DNA of 51,934 nt, from NCBI GenBank assembly GCA_029259605.1, contig JAJDEV010000292.1, forward strand, positions 1-51,934, in the 5' to 3' direction. The stretch is from Planctomycetota bacterium. Lineage in GTDB: Bacteria; Planctomycetota; UBA1135; GCA-002686595. Both the position numbers and the translations under genes were made by a program. The notes below the pieces were generated by a model. That model saw only the letters and a list, made by a program, of their open reading frames with translations. It did not search any database and was not told the origin of the DNA. Of the stretch, positions 32,701 to 41,647 are shown one piece after another (position 1 is the stretch's first letter; each line of letters opens with the position of its first letter).

Positions 32701-35447
32701 CGGGTGATCGGCGGGCCGAGGTGTCCGAGCAAGTAGCGTTCGATGCGTCGATACTCGTCGAGCCAGTGCGGCCCGTCCTCGAAGCCGTGTCCCTGGCTCG
32801 GGTAGAGCATGGCGTCGAACTCGCTGCCCTGGTCGATCAGCGCCTCGATCAGACGGATCGAGTCCTGGGCGAACACGTTCGAGTCGACCATGCCGTGCAG
32901 GATCAGCACGGGGTCGGCGGCGCCCGCGACGAGGTCGAGCGGCGACGAGCGTGCGTACGCGTCCGGATGCGTCGACGGCCGGCCGAGGCGCGGTTGGGTG
33001 TACGTCGGGTGGTAGGTGCGCCAGTCGGTGACCGAGCGCAGCGCGGCGCCGACCGCCCAGCGCTCGGGCGCGGTGAAGAGCGCCATGAGCGTCATGAACC
33101 CGCCGTAGGATCCGCCGTACACGCCGACGCGTTCGCGGTCGACGACGCCGCGCTCGATCAACAGGTCGAGCACGCTATGGATGTCGTCCAGGTCCTTGCC
33201 GCCGAGGTGGTACTGCACGTCCGTGCGGAAGTCGCGCCCGTAGCCGGCGCTGCCGCGGTAGTCGACGTCGACGACGGGATAGCCCAGCCGCGCGAGGCGC
33301 GAGTGGAACATCAGGTTGAGCGGGTACCGCGTCATCGAGTCCGTGACGTTCTGCAGGTACCCGGCACCGTGGACGAAGACGATCGTCGCGCGCGGCGGAC
33401 CGGGCGCGTCGAGCGAGGTGCCCGGCGGGAGGAAGACGTGCGCGAAGATCGTCCGCCCGTCGACGGACTGCGTCGATACGCGCACGGGCTCGATCCAATC
33501 GACGCTGTCGTAGGCGTCGGGTGTCGTCGCGGTGAGCGGCGCGGCGCTGTGCGCGTCGGCCGTCCAGAGTTCGGCCGGGGCGAAGAGCGACTCGAACGAG
33601 AAGACGACGCGCGCGCCGTCGCGCGACGCGCGCGCATCGCTGCTCGTTCCGGGCGGAGTGGGGAAGCGCCGTGCGTTCGGTGCGACGCGCCCGGCGACCA
33701 TGTCGCTCGAGAGCAGGAAGAGCGAGCGCCGCGCGCGGTCGGCGTCGCGCGCTTCGACGAGGACCGCGCCGTCCGGCAACGACCGGAAGCGCGCCACCTC
33801 ACCGCCGACCTCGGTGAGCTGCACGGTGTCGCCCGTCGCGACATCGACGGAGAAGAGCTGACACCGACCGGGCGTGGTTGTCTCGGCCGTCGTCGACTCC
33901 GACCCGATGAGCAGCCGCGTTCCGTCCGCGCTCCACGTCGAGTAGGCGGCCGGACCGCCGACCCACGCGTCGTCGTGCTCGCTCCAGACGCGCCGTGTGC
34001 CCGCTTCGCTCCACACCCACACTTCGCGCTCGTGGTAGTCCCAGGCGTTGCGCTCGAAGGCGAAGCGCGCCGGCGCGTCCGGTGTCTCCTGCGGCGCCCA
34101 GCCGATCGTGCGCAGCCACCACGGCCCCTCGCGGCGCGCATCGTCGTCCGCGCTCGCGTCGGAGTCCGCGGCGTTCTCCGCGATCTCCTCCGCCAGCAGT
34201 TCGCTGCGCGTGCCGGCGTCCGTTTCCCACATCCAGAGGCGGAACGGCGACGGTCCGTCTTCGGCCAGCAGGCGCCGCCCCTGGGACGCGGTCACGCGCT
34301 CGGTCAGGTAGTCGGGGACGAGCGTCGGCGCGGGTTCGGTCTCGCGATCGTAGTCGGCGGCGAACACGAAGCGTCCGTCGGGGGAGAGGCTCACGCGCTC
34401 GATCGCCTGCGCGTCGGCCATGCCCTCGAGCGTGACGCCGCGGTCGTCGGCGAGGTGCACGACCTGCACGACGGCCGCATCGGATTGCGCTTCGTCCTCG
34501 TTCTCTTCGTCGACCTGGGTGAGGCTCTCGGCCTGGTCGCCCTCGTCGAGCTCGAGCGCGGCTTCCACGTCCTTCGTCGCGCGCGGGGTCGGCGAGTGCC
34601 CGAACGCGACGCGGAGGTCGTCGCTGAAGCGCAGCTGGCGCGCGGCGGCGGTGAGGTTCGCGGTCGGGTTCTCGAGCGTGTCGATCGCGAGCGGCGCGCT
34701 CGGTAGCGTCACGAGGTCGAGGACGTAGAGCTCGTCGCCCACCCAGAGACGCAGCGCGTCGTCGGCGCGTGCGAATGCGAGGCGCGCGATCTTCGGCGGC
34801 TCCGGCGGCGCTTCGCTCGCCTCGTCGTCGTCCGCGCCGTCCTCCTGCTCGTCGGCCGGTTCCTCCGGGATGGCGCGTGCGTAGGCGACGTGCGCCAACG
34901 CGTTCGCGTTCGCATCCCAGAGATACACGTCGGGTCCGAAGGTGAACGCGAGGCGCGCGCCGCGGTGGCTCCACGTCGTCGCGCGGATCCGGTCGGGCTC
35001 GTGCTCCTCGTCGTCGTCGCCGGATTCGTCCGCCAAAGAGCGCTCGGGGACGAGGCCGAGCCGGTCGGCGAGTGGCACCCCAGCCGCGCCGCTCGCCGCC
35101 GGCCGGTCGTGCTCGACCCCGAGGACGCGCAGCGTCGCCGGCGCGGAGTCGGGCGCGTCGGCGCCGGCGCGCAGCTGGGGCCCGGGCGGATCCCAGTCCA
35201 CGAGCAGCCAGCGCCCGTCGGCGGACAGGCCGTCCACCGTCGGTGGCGTTCCGAAGAGCGGCGGCTCGAGGAAGACCTCCTCGAGCGTCGGCCGGACGTC
35301 CCGATCGAGGTCGGACCACGGGACGAACGCGGCGCGCTCCGGCGCGGAGTGGCAAGCGGTGGCGAGCGCGAGGCCGAGAGCGCCCAGCAGCCACGGGGTA
35401 CGGACGGATCCGCCGCGCGGCGGTCTCGGCGAGGGCTCCTGCTTCAT
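32697..35447 (-). CDS. S9 family (prolyl oligopeptidase-like) lipoprotein peptidase
   Basis: The 916-residue product (ATG 35447) has a lipoprotein signal peptide ending in LATAC and a beta-propeller-like central part with acidic, low-complexity insertions. The C-terminal alpha/beta-hydrolase domain has Ser780 in GVYGGSYGG, Asp in HGMVDSN and His in SQGHGFEDG. This is the S9 dipeptidyl/acylaminoacyl peptidase arrangement. It should be anchored outside the inner membrane. The ATG was chosen because the 50 residues further upstream do not look like coding sequence and the signal peptide starts here. First gene of the operon, divergent from lepB (97-bp gap). Confidence 0.9.
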   Translation of the reverse strand: MKQEPSPRPPRGGSVRTPWLLGALGLALATACHSAPERAAFVPWSDLDRDVRPTLEEVFLEPPLFGTPPTVDGLSADGRWLLVDWDPPGPQLRAGADAPDSAPATLRVLGVEHDRPAASGAAGVPLADRLGLVPERSLADESGDDDEEHEPDRIRATTWSHRGARLAFTFGPDVYLWDANANALAHVAYARAIPEEPADEQEDGADDDEASEAPPEPPKIARLAFARADDALRLWVGDELYVLDLVTLPSAPLAIDTLENPTANLTAAARQLRFSDDLRVAFGHSPTPRATKDVEAALELDEGDQAESLTQVDEENEDEAQSDAAVVQVVHLADDRGVTLEGMADAQAIERVSLSPDGRFVFAADYDRETEPAPTLVPDYLTERVTASQGRRLLAEDGPSPFRLWMWETDAGTRSELLAEEIAENAADSDASADDDARREGPWWLRTIGWAPQETPDAPARFAFERNAWDYHEREVWVWSEAGTRRVWSEHDDAWVGGPAAYSTWSADGTRLLIGSESTTAETTTPGRCQLFSVDVATGDTVQLTEVGGEVARFRSLPDGAVLVEARDADRARRSLFLLSSDMVAGRVAPNARRFPTPPGTSSDARASRDGARVVFSFESLFAPAELWTADAHSAAPLTATTPDAYDSVDWIEPVRVSTQSVDGRTIFAHVFLPPGTSLDAPGPPRATIVFVHGAGYLQNVTDSMTRYPLNLMFHSRLARLGYPVVDVDYRGSAGYGRDFRTDVQYHLGGKDLDDIHSVLDLLIERGVVDRERVGVYGGSYGGFMTLMALFTAPERWAVGAALRSVTDWRTYHPTYTQPRLGRPSTHPDAYARSSPLDLVAGAADPVLILHGMVDSNVFAQDSIRLIEALIDQGSEFDAMLYPSQGHGFEDGPHWLDEYRRIERYLLGHLGPPITR

Positions 35448-35544
35448 GGCCGCGGGATTGTGCAGGAAACGCGAGGCGGCGCCCAGCGCGAACGGCGTGG
35501 CGGTGGGCTCAAGGCACAGGGCGGTGTCCGCCGAGAAGGGAAGG

Positions 35545-36117
35545 ATGCAAGCCGGGACCGACGACCTCGACCGCGACGCAGCCGACCTCGCGGACGGAGC
35601 CACGCCGCCGACGCTCTCGGAGCGCGTCTCGCACGTCTTCGGTGCGCTGCGCTGGATTGCCGGCTCGCTCGTCTTCTACACCGTCTTCTTCCACCTGTCC
35701 GTGGTACGGGGCAGCTCGATGTCGCCTGGCATCGAGGACGGCGATCGCATCTTGGTCGAGCCGTGGAGCTACATGCTCGGCGAGGCGGACCGCGGCGACG
35801 TGATCGTGCTGCGTTACCCGCTCGATCCGAGCGTCGACTACATCAAACGCGTGATCGGGTTGCCCGGCGATCGCGTAACGCTCGCCGACGGTTACGTCTG
35901 GGTGAACGGCGAGTTGCTGTCGGAGCCGTACGTCGACGACGTGGATCGCTCGTCGTACCTCTCGACCGTGATCGACGAGGGGCACTACTTCGTGCTGGGG
36001 GACAACCGGCCGCGCTCGTCGGACAGCCGCGAGTTCGGGCTCGTTCCGATCGAGTTCGTTCGCGGCCGCGTCGATCTGCGCCTCTGGCCGATCACGCGCG
36101 CGGGCTGGGTACGCTGA
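35545..36117 (+). CDS. lepB: Signal peptidase I
   Basis: The 190-residue protein has one TM segment (about 33-52). The catalytic Ser58 lies in RGSSMSPGI, and Lys101 in YIKRVIGLPGD, with the later box FVLGDNRPRSSDSREFG. It removes signal peptides from exported proteins on the outer face of the inner membrane. A purine-rich GAAGGGAAGG precedes the ATG directly. It is short and single-pass, like Gram-positive and planctomycete types rather than E. coli LepB. An SDR gene follows after 37 bp. Confidence 0.93.
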   Translation: MQAGTDDLDRDAADLADGATPPTLSERVSHVFGALRWIAGSLVFYTVFFHLSVVRGSSMSPGIEDGDRILVEPWSYMLGEADRGDVIVLRYPLDPSVDYIKRVIGLPGDRVTLADGYVWVNGELLSEPYVDDVDRSSYLSTVIDEGHYFVLGDNRPRSSDSREFGLVPIEFVRGRVDLRLWPITRAGWVR

Positions 36118-36139
36118 GGCGCGCCCGATCCGAATCCGC

Positions 36140-36145
36140 TAGGCT
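36140..36145 (+). promoter_or_regulatory. -10-like TAGGCT box close to the SDR start
   Basis: TAGGCT, within GCTAGGCT, ends 9 nt before the ATG at 36155, so transcription would begin at or just ahead of the start codon (leaderless). It is one of four such TAnnnT boxes in the window. No clear -35 box was seen. Confidence 0.35.
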
Positions 36146-36154
36146 CTCGGCGCG

Positions 36155-36901
36155 ATGCCGCCGAGCGAATCACAGGTCGAGCGTACCGGACCGGTCTCGC
36201 TCGTCACGGGGAGCGCGCGCGGCCTCGGCTTAGCGGTTGCGCAACACCTCGCCGCGCGCGGCGATCGGGTGCACGTCGTCTGGCGCTCGGACGGTGACGC
36301 GGCGAGCTCGCTACGCGAGGCGTTCGGCGCGCGCGCGCATCGCGCCGACCTGACGCGCGTCGACGAAACCCAGGCGCTCGTCGATGCGGTCCTCGAGCGC
36401 GACGGCGGCATCGACCACGTCGTGCACGCGGTGGGGGAGTACGTCTCCGGTCCGCTCGCGGACGCGACGCCCGACGAGCTGCGGCGCATGCTGCGAAGCA
36501 ACGTCGAGTCGTCGTTCGCGCTGTTCGGCGCCGCGCGCCCGGCCCTGCGCGCGTCGCGCGGCGCGGCGGTCTTCTTCGGATGCAGTGGGCTGGCCGGGTT
36601 TCGCGCGCGGCGCGAGACCGCCGCGTATGCGGCCGCGAAGAGCGCGCTCTTCGTGCTCGTTCGCTCCTGGGCCCAGGAGGAGGCACCGCACGGCGTGCGC
36701 GTGAACCTCGTTTCGCCGGGACACGTGCCGCACCCCGACGCTCACCCCGATACGCTGGATCGCGCGCGCCTGGAGAAGATCCCGATGGGACGACCGGGCG
36801 CACCCGCCGACATCGCGCGCGCCGTCGACTTCCTGACGTCGAGCGCGGCGGCGTACACAACGGGCACCGACCTGCTCGTGACCGGAGGATGGATGCTATG
36901 A
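36155..36901 (+). CDS. SDR family oxidoreductase
   Basis: The 248-residue protein has VTGSARGLGLAVA (NAD(P)-binding), HAVGEYVSG in place of the NNAG motif, the Ser region FFGCSGLAGF and the catalytic YAAAKSA. It ends with PGHVPHPD and GTDLLVTGGWML, close to 3-oxoacyl-ACP reductases. Its stop overlaps the aldehyde dehydrogenase start as ATGA, so the pair may oxidise an alcohol or aldehyde in sequence, but no substrate can be named. Confidence 0.88.
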   Translation: MPPSESQVERTGPVSLVTGSARGLGLAVAQHLAARGDRVHVVWRSDGDAASSLREAFGARAHRADLTRVDETQALVDAVLERDGGIDHVVHAVGEYVSGPLADATPDELRRMLRSNVESSFALFGAARPALRASRGAAVFFGCSGLAGFRARRETAAYAAAKSALFVLVRSWAQEEAPHGVRVNLVSPGHVPHPDAHPDTLDRARLEKIPMGRPGAPADIARAVDFLTSSAAAYTTGTDLLVTGGWML

Positions 36902-38286
36902 CGATGACCGAACTCACGCGCTCGACGTTCCTCGACATCGACCCGGCGACGGGCGAGACGATCGCCGAGATTCCCATCGCCGATGCGAACGAAGTACGCG
37001 ACGCGGTCGCGAAGGCCCAGGCCGCGCAGGCGAGCTGGGGCGCGGCGACATTCGACGCGCGCGCCGCCGCGTTGCGCGCCGCCATCGAGAACGTGCGCAC
37101 GCGCAGCGAGGAGCTCGCCGAACTCGTCACGCGCGAGATGGGTAAGCCGATCGGCGATGCGCGGCGCGAGGTGGCGGGCTGTGTCGACGGCGCGAACGAG
37201 GCGCTGGCCGAGATCGGCCGCGCGCTCGAGACGGAGGTGATCCAGGAAGACGGGAACGAGACGCGCGTCGAGCGCCACCCGCTCGGCGTCGTCGCCGCGA
37301 TCACGCCCTGGAACTTCCCGGTCCTGATGCCGATCGAACTCTTCCTGCCCGCGCTCGGCGCGGGGAACGCGGTCGTCTTCAAACCGTCCGAGCACGTGCC
37401 GCTCACCGGCAAGGCGCTCGCGGGTTGCTTCGCGGACGCGCTGCCCGCAGGCGTCTTCATGACCGTGCTCGGCGCCGGCGCGACCGGGGCCGACCTGGTC
37501 GCCGCCGACGTCGACATGATCGGCTTCGTCGGCAGCCGCGCGACGGGCAAGCGCATCATGGAGAGCGCGAGCGGCGGGCTGAAGCGGCTCGTACTCGAGC
37601 TCGGCGGCAAGGACCCGCTCATCGTCTTCGACGACGCCGACCTCGCCGCCGCGGCGGACTGCGTCGTGACCCACGCGCTGCGCAACACGGGCCAGGTGTG
37701 CTGCAGTGTCGAGCGCGTCTTCGTCGCCGACTCGGTGGCCGCCGAGTTCGAGGGGCTCGTGCTCGAACGCGCCAAGCAGTGGAGCCACGGCAACGGCTTC
37801 ACCGACGGCGTGCGCATGGGGCCGATGGTCAGCGGCGAGCAGCGCGCGAAGGTCGAGGCCCAGGTGGCGGACGCGGTCGCGTGCGGCGCGCGACTGCTGA
37901 TGGGCGGCCAGACCCCCGCGGGGGAGGGCTACTTCTATCCGGCGACGGTGCTCGCCGACGCGCCCGACCGCGCGGCGCTCTCTCGCGACGAGACGTTCGG
38001 CCCCGTGATCGCGCTGAACCGCTTCGGCGGCGACGAGGGCGAGGCCGTGCGGCTCGCGAACGATACGCCGTACGGCCTCGGCGCGAACGTGTACACGCGC
38101 GACCTCGAGCGCGGGCGCCGTGTGGCGCGCTCGATCCGCTCGGGGCAGGTCGGCGTGAACCGCTACCTCGCCGCGACGTCGAAGGCGCCGTGGGTCGGCG
38201 CGCGCCAATCGGGCTTCGGCTATCTCGGCGGCATCGACGGCGCGCGGCAGTTCACCGTGCCGAAGTCGATCTCGTACCCGATCTAG
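36898..38286 (+). CDS. NAD(P)-dependent aldehyde dehydrogenase
   Basis: The 462-residue protein has the ALDH blocks TPWNFPVLMP, KPSEHVPLTG and GSRATGKRIM. The catalytic Glu lies in LELGGKDP, and the catalytic Cys in NTGQVCCSVERV, followed by ETFGPVIALNRF. It most resembles succinate-semialdehyde/acyl-aldehyde dehydrogenases of about 460 residues. Of three possible ATGs (36889, 36898, 36904), 36898 is preferred: GGAGG lies 10 nt upstream and it forms ATGA with the SDR stop. The stop is 3 bp from the convergent repeat-protein gene. Confidence 0.93.
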   Translation: MTMTELTRSTFLDIDPATGETIAEIPIADANEVRDAVAKAQAAQASWGAATFDARAAALRAAIENVRTRSEELAELVTREMGKPIGDARREVAGCVDGANEALAEIGRALETEVIQEDGNETRVERHPLGVVAAITPWNFPVLMPIELFLPALGAGNAVVFKPSEHVPLTGKALAGCFADALPAGVFMTVLGAGATGADLVAADVDMIGFVGSRATGKRIMESASGGLKRLVLELGGKDPLIVFDDADLAAAADCVVTHALRNTGQVCCSVERVFVADSVAAEFEGLVLERAKQWSHGNGFTDGVRMGPMVSGEQRAKVEAQVADAVACGARLLMGGQTPAGEGYFYPATVLADAPDRAALSRDETFGPVIALNRFGGDEGEAVRLANDTPYGLGANVYTRDLERGRRVARSIRSGQVGVNRYLAATSKAPWVGARQSGFGYLGGIDGARQFTVPKSISYPI

Positions 38287-38289
38287 TCG

Positions 38290-39993
38290 CTACTCGGGCA
38301 GGGCCGTGCCGATCGTGACGAGCGCGTACGCCGTCGCGAGCACCGGGTTGCCCTCGAACCAGCGCGGCGCGTTGTCGTTGATCCACGAGCCGTCCTGGCG
38401 TTGCATCGCGAGCAGGCGACCGGAGAGCTCGGCGCGCCAGTTGTGCTCGACGCCGCTCGCGTCGACGATGCGCTCGTCGCCGTAGAGGTCGAGCGCCTTC
38501 GCCATCGTCGTGAAGTAGTAGAAGAGACCCTGGTACGCGGCCGTCGGATCCGCGCTGGCCTCGAAGCCCGGGTTCACGTCGAGCGTGTAATTCTTCGCGA
38601 GCCAATCCCAGGCCGCCTGCACGCGCGCGTCGTCCTTGGCGAGTCCGGCGAAGAGGTACCCCTTCAGGAGCGCGTACGTCATCGAGCCGTAGGAGCGCGG
38701 CACGCGCTTGCCGTCGCGCAGCTCGACGAACCCCGCCTTCGAGTCGCCGGGCGCATAGCCCGCGCCGCCGTCGTTGCCGCTGACCGTCGTCGAGCCGCCT
38801 TCGACGATCTCGAGCGTGTTCGACTCGGAACGGTTCTGGCAGCGCTCGAGGAACGCGATCGCCTTCTTGAAGGTCGCGTCGCCCGCTTCGACGCCGGAGG
38901 CGTTGAGGGCTTCGAGCGCCATCTGCATGTTCGAGAGGTCGGGGCGTTCGTCGCCGCCATAACCCACACCGCCGTAGAAGCGATCGGACTCGGAGTAGCC
39001 CTCGCCCTCGTCCGCCTGCAGCGCCTGCAGGAACGCGCGCGCGCGCGCGACGACGGGCTCGTCCTGTGCACGGCCGGCGCGAACGAGCGCCATGATCGAT
39101 GCCGAGGTCACGTAGTTCGCGAGCTGGCCGGCGTGGATCGAGCCGTCTTCCTTTTGGAGCGAGACGAGCCAGTCGAGCGCGCGGTCGACCGCGGCGTCGA
39201 CCGCGTCGGAGGGCGATCCGGGGGCCGCGAGCAACCCGCCGACGACCATGGCCGTGATGCCGGGATCCGCTTGGCCGCTGAAGCCCCACTTTCCGGGTTC
39301 GACCTGTTGCTCGAGGAGGAACGCGCTGCCGCGCACGAGGCCCTTCGTCGCGCGCGCGCGATCGCCGGCGTCGAACTGCGGCAGTGCCGTGGCCGCCTTG
39401 GGCGCGCCCGGACCCGCGGCCTGTTTCGCGCGCGCCGCGAGCTCGGCGGATACCGCACTGAGCTCGACCACGTTCGCGGCCGTCACGGCCACGCCGGAAC
39501 TCCCGCGACCCCATGCGCCGTCCGCGTTGCGCGCGGCGAGGAGCTCGGCGGCGCGCGCCGGCGAGAGGGAACGATGGATGCGTTCCGGATGCTCATGCGC
39601 GCTCAAGAACCGAAGTGCGCGCTCTCGTGCGACGGCGTAGCCGTCGAAGCGCTCGAGCACATCCGCCATGTGGCGTGTGGTCTTGGTCGACGGCTGCTCC
39701 TCGCCGAAGCCGCCATCATCGGCTTGGCGCGCAAGGACGAAATCGATCGCCTTGGCGACGAACGGTCCGTCGGAGGGGCGATAGCGTCGCGGACTCGAGG
39801 TCAGCGCGTCGAGCGCGAGCACCGTGCTCGACACGCTGCCGTAGGACCCCGACTCGACGTCCTGTTGCGAACGCACCCAGCGCAGTGCCGTGTCGATCGC
39901 GGAGTCGATCTCGGCGCGCGTCGGCTCGACGGTCGTGGTTTCCTGGGGCGAAGCGAAGAGGGGCAGCGTGAGCGCGAGAACGAGGCTGAGCAT
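38290..39993 (-). CDS. Exported prenyltransferase/squalene-oxidase-repeat protein
   Basis: The 567-residue product has an N-terminal signal peptide (about 1-15, cleavage near ASPQ). It contains repeated alpha-barrel motifs of the terpene-cyclase/prenyltransferase type: ARQADDGGFGEE, RNADGAWGRG, EPGKWGFSG, LQKEDGSIHAG and RQDGSWINDN. The fold is the alpha/alpha toroid of squalene-hopene cyclase and complement-like proteins. The DxDD acid motif of squalene-hopene cyclase was not found, and the protein is exported, so a binding or scaffold role is more likely than hopene synthesis. Such proteins are frequent in planctomycetes. Confidence 0.85.
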   Translation of the reverse strand: MLSLVLALTLPLFASPQETTTVEPTRAEIDSAIDTALRWVRSQQDVESGSYGSVSSTVLALDALTSSPRRYRPSDGPFVAKAIDFVLARQADDGGFGEEQPSTKTTRHMADVLERFDGYAVARERALRFLSAHEHPERIHRSLSPARAAELLAARNADGAWGRGSSGVAVTAANVVELSAVSAELAARAKQAAGPGAPKAATALPQFDAGDRARATKGLVRGSAFLLEQQVEPGKWGFSGQADPGITAMVVGGLLAAPGSPSDAVDAAVDRALDWLVSLQKEDGSIHAGQLANYVTSASIMALVRAGRAQDEPVVARARAFLQALQADEGEGYSESDRFYGGVGYGGDERPDLSNMQMALEALNASGVEAGDATFKKAIAFLERCQNRSESNTLEIVEGGSTTVSGNDGGAGYAPGDSKAGFVELRDGKRVPRSYGSMTYALLKGYLFAGLAKDDARVQAAWDWLAKNYTLDVNPGFEASADPTAAYQGLFYYFTTMAKALDLYGDERIVDASGVEHNWRAELSGRLLAMQRQDGSWINDNAPRWFEGNPVLATAYALVTIGTALPE

Positions 39994-40167
39994 CGGAAGC
40001 GGACGGGGGCTGGGGACGTGGCGGGCGCGATCTCCGGGGATGGAGCGGCGGAACAGCCTAACGTGCGCGCGCCCGTCGGGTTCAGCGCGGGCCCCGTACA
40101 TCGTGCGTTTCGGCGCGGGCTGCTACCCTGACGCGCCTCCCCGTCCCCTGGACCCGTCGCCCGCGCC

Positions 40168-40839
40168 ATGACCGAGTCGTACTCCTTCGTCCCCTACGCG
40201 TTCGAGCGCCGCGGCCCCGCCGAGATGCTCGAACGCGCGCGCGCCTTCCGCGAGTCGCTCGAGTCGCGCCGCAGCATCCGCGACTTCTCGGCCGATGCGC
40301 TCCCGGACGGCGTGCTCGACGAGTGCATCCGCGCCGCCGGCCTCGCGCCCTCGGGCGCCAACCGCCAGCCGTGGTCGTTCGTCGTCGTGACGGACCCGGC
40401 GATCAAGCGCGAGATCCGCATCGCCGCCGAGGCCGAGGAGAAGGAACTCTACGAGCGCCGCATCAGCGACGAGTGGCGCGAGGCACTCGAGCCGCTCGGG
40501 ACGACCTGGGAGAAACCGTTTCTCGAGACCGTGCCCGCGATCGTCGTGCTCTTCCGCCACGTCTACGACATCGAGGAAGGCGAGAAGAAGACGAACTACT
40601 ACACCCAGGAGTCGGTCGGCATCGCGCTGGGTTTCTTCCTCGTCGCGCTGCATCGCGCGGGGCTCGCGACGCTCACCCACACGCCGAGCCCGATGGGCTT
40701 CCTGGGCAAAGTGCTCGGGCGCCCGGCGAACGAGAAGCCGTACGTGCTCTTGCCGATCGGGTATCCGGCGGCGGACTGCCGCGTGCCGGACATCGGGAAG
40801 AAGGGGCTCGACGAGATTCGGGTTCGGGTGGGGGAGTAG
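40168..40839 (+). CDS. Nitroreductase-family flavoprotein, iodotyrosine-deiodinase-like
   Basis: The 223-residue protein has FMN-binding SRRSIRDFS and APSGANRQPWSFVVV. The family lid region follows (EEKELYERRISDEWREALEPLGTTW), then NYYTQESVGIALGFFLVALHRAGL, LTHTPSPMGFL and LGRPANEKPYVLLPIGYP. The lid wording and the RPxxEKxxxLLPxGYP block match iodotyrosine deiodinase (IYD) better than classical nitroreductases. IYD reductively removes halogen from halotyrosines with FMN. Bacterial homologues are known. Function here is inference from similarity recalled, not computed. TACCCT at 40124-40129 may be a -10 box. Confidence 0.85.
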   Translation: MTESYSFVPYAFERRGPAEMLERARAFRESLESRRSIRDFSADALPDGVLDECIRAAGLAPSGANRQPWSFVVVTDPAIKREIRIAAEAEEKELYERRISDEWREALEPLGTTWEKPFLETVPAIVVLFRHVYDIEEGEKKTNYYTQESVGIALGFFLVALHRAGLATLTHTPSPMGFLGKVLGRPANEKPYVLLPIGYPAADCRVPDIGKKGLDEIRVRVGE

Positions 40840-40892
40840 GAGCGGGGCTTCGCCCGCGTGCGTCGCGGCGAGGCGGCACACCCACGCCCGCC

Positions 40893-41210
40893 CTACTCCG
40901 CGATCCGCACCGCCGTGCCGTACACCAGGATCTCCGCCGCGCCCGCGGCCACCTCGCTCGACGCGAAGCGCACGGCCGTGATCGCGTTCGCGCCCAAGAG
41001 CTCCGCCTGCGCGACCATGCGGTCGAGCGCTTGCTCGCGACTCTCGGCGAGCAGCTTGGTGTACTCCTCGACCTCGCCGCCGACGAGGTTCTTGCAGAAG
41101 GCGAGGATGTCCCTGCCCACGTGGCGCGCGCGCACCGAGCTGCCGCGCACGATGCCGAGCGTGGTCGCGATCGACTTGCCAGGGATGTCGTCACTCGTCA
41201 CAACGATCAT
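40893..41210 (-). CDS. YbjQ/UPF0145 family protein
   Basis: The 105-residue protein starts MIVVTSDDIPGKSIATTLGIVRGSSV and continues with RDILAFCKNLVGGEVEEYTKLLAESREQALDRM and AITAVRF, the standard YbjQ (heavy-metal-binding domain) pattern, full length. The function is unclear, although members form pentameric rings. ATG 41210 overlaps the stop of the predicted anti-sigma gene (ATGA), making it the last gene of the lpxB operon. Confidence 0.9.
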   Translation of the reverse strand: MIVVTSDDIPGKSIATTLGIVRGSSVRARHVGRDILAFCKNLVGGEVEEYTKLLAESREQALDRMVAQAELLGANAITAVRFASSEVAAGAAEILVYGTAVRIAE

Positions 41211-41647
41211 CGGTCCACCTCGGTGTACGGGTCGTAGGGCAGCGTGCGGAGCCGGGCGCGGAAGACGAGCAGGAACACGAGCGTGAGCCCGCCGAGCAGC
41301 GCGCAGAAGAAGGCCTTGGGCACCACGCCCAGATCGGAAGCGAGCAAGCTGTAACACAGCCAACCGAGCACGCCGAGCGCGCCGATCGCGGACAGCGCGA
41401 GCCCGAGGGACGTGCCTCCGCTGTGGAGCGCTTCGGCGTTCAGCCGCTGCCACTCGAAGTCCTTGGGTTCGACCGGCGTCATGCGGCGTGCGAGGACGCC
41501 GAGCCGTTTCAGCTCGGTGACCTCGGCGAGCAGCGCGGGCTCGCTCGACAAACGCTGCTCGAACTCCACGCGCTCGTTGCCGTCGAGCTCTCCGTCGGCG
41601 TAGGCCATGGCGAGCAGCTGGTCGCGGGTCGGTTCGCGCGCGCTCAT
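41207..41647 (-). CDS. Predicted anti-sigma factor, two-TM membrane protein
   Basis: The 146-residue product starts with a short cytoplasmic helical part (DQLLAMAYADGELDGNERVEFEQRLSSEPALLAEV), which is the anti-sigma/zinc-finger-domain layout but without the HxxxCxxC zinc ligands. Two hydrophobic segments follow (SLGLALSAIGALGVLGWLCYSLL and PKAFFCALLGGLTLVFLLVF). It is coupled by ATGA to an ECF sigma gene just upstream. Position and DGEL-type N-terminus argue for a membrane anti-sigma factor that sequesters that sigma. Confidence 0.75.
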   Translation of the reverse strand: MSAREPTRDQLLAMAYADGELDGNERVEFEQRLSSEPALLAEVTELKRLGVLARRMTPVEPKDFEWQRLNAEALHSGGTSLGLALSAIGALGVLGWLCYSLLASDLGVVPKAFFCALLGGLTLVFLLVFRARLRTLPYDPYTEVDR

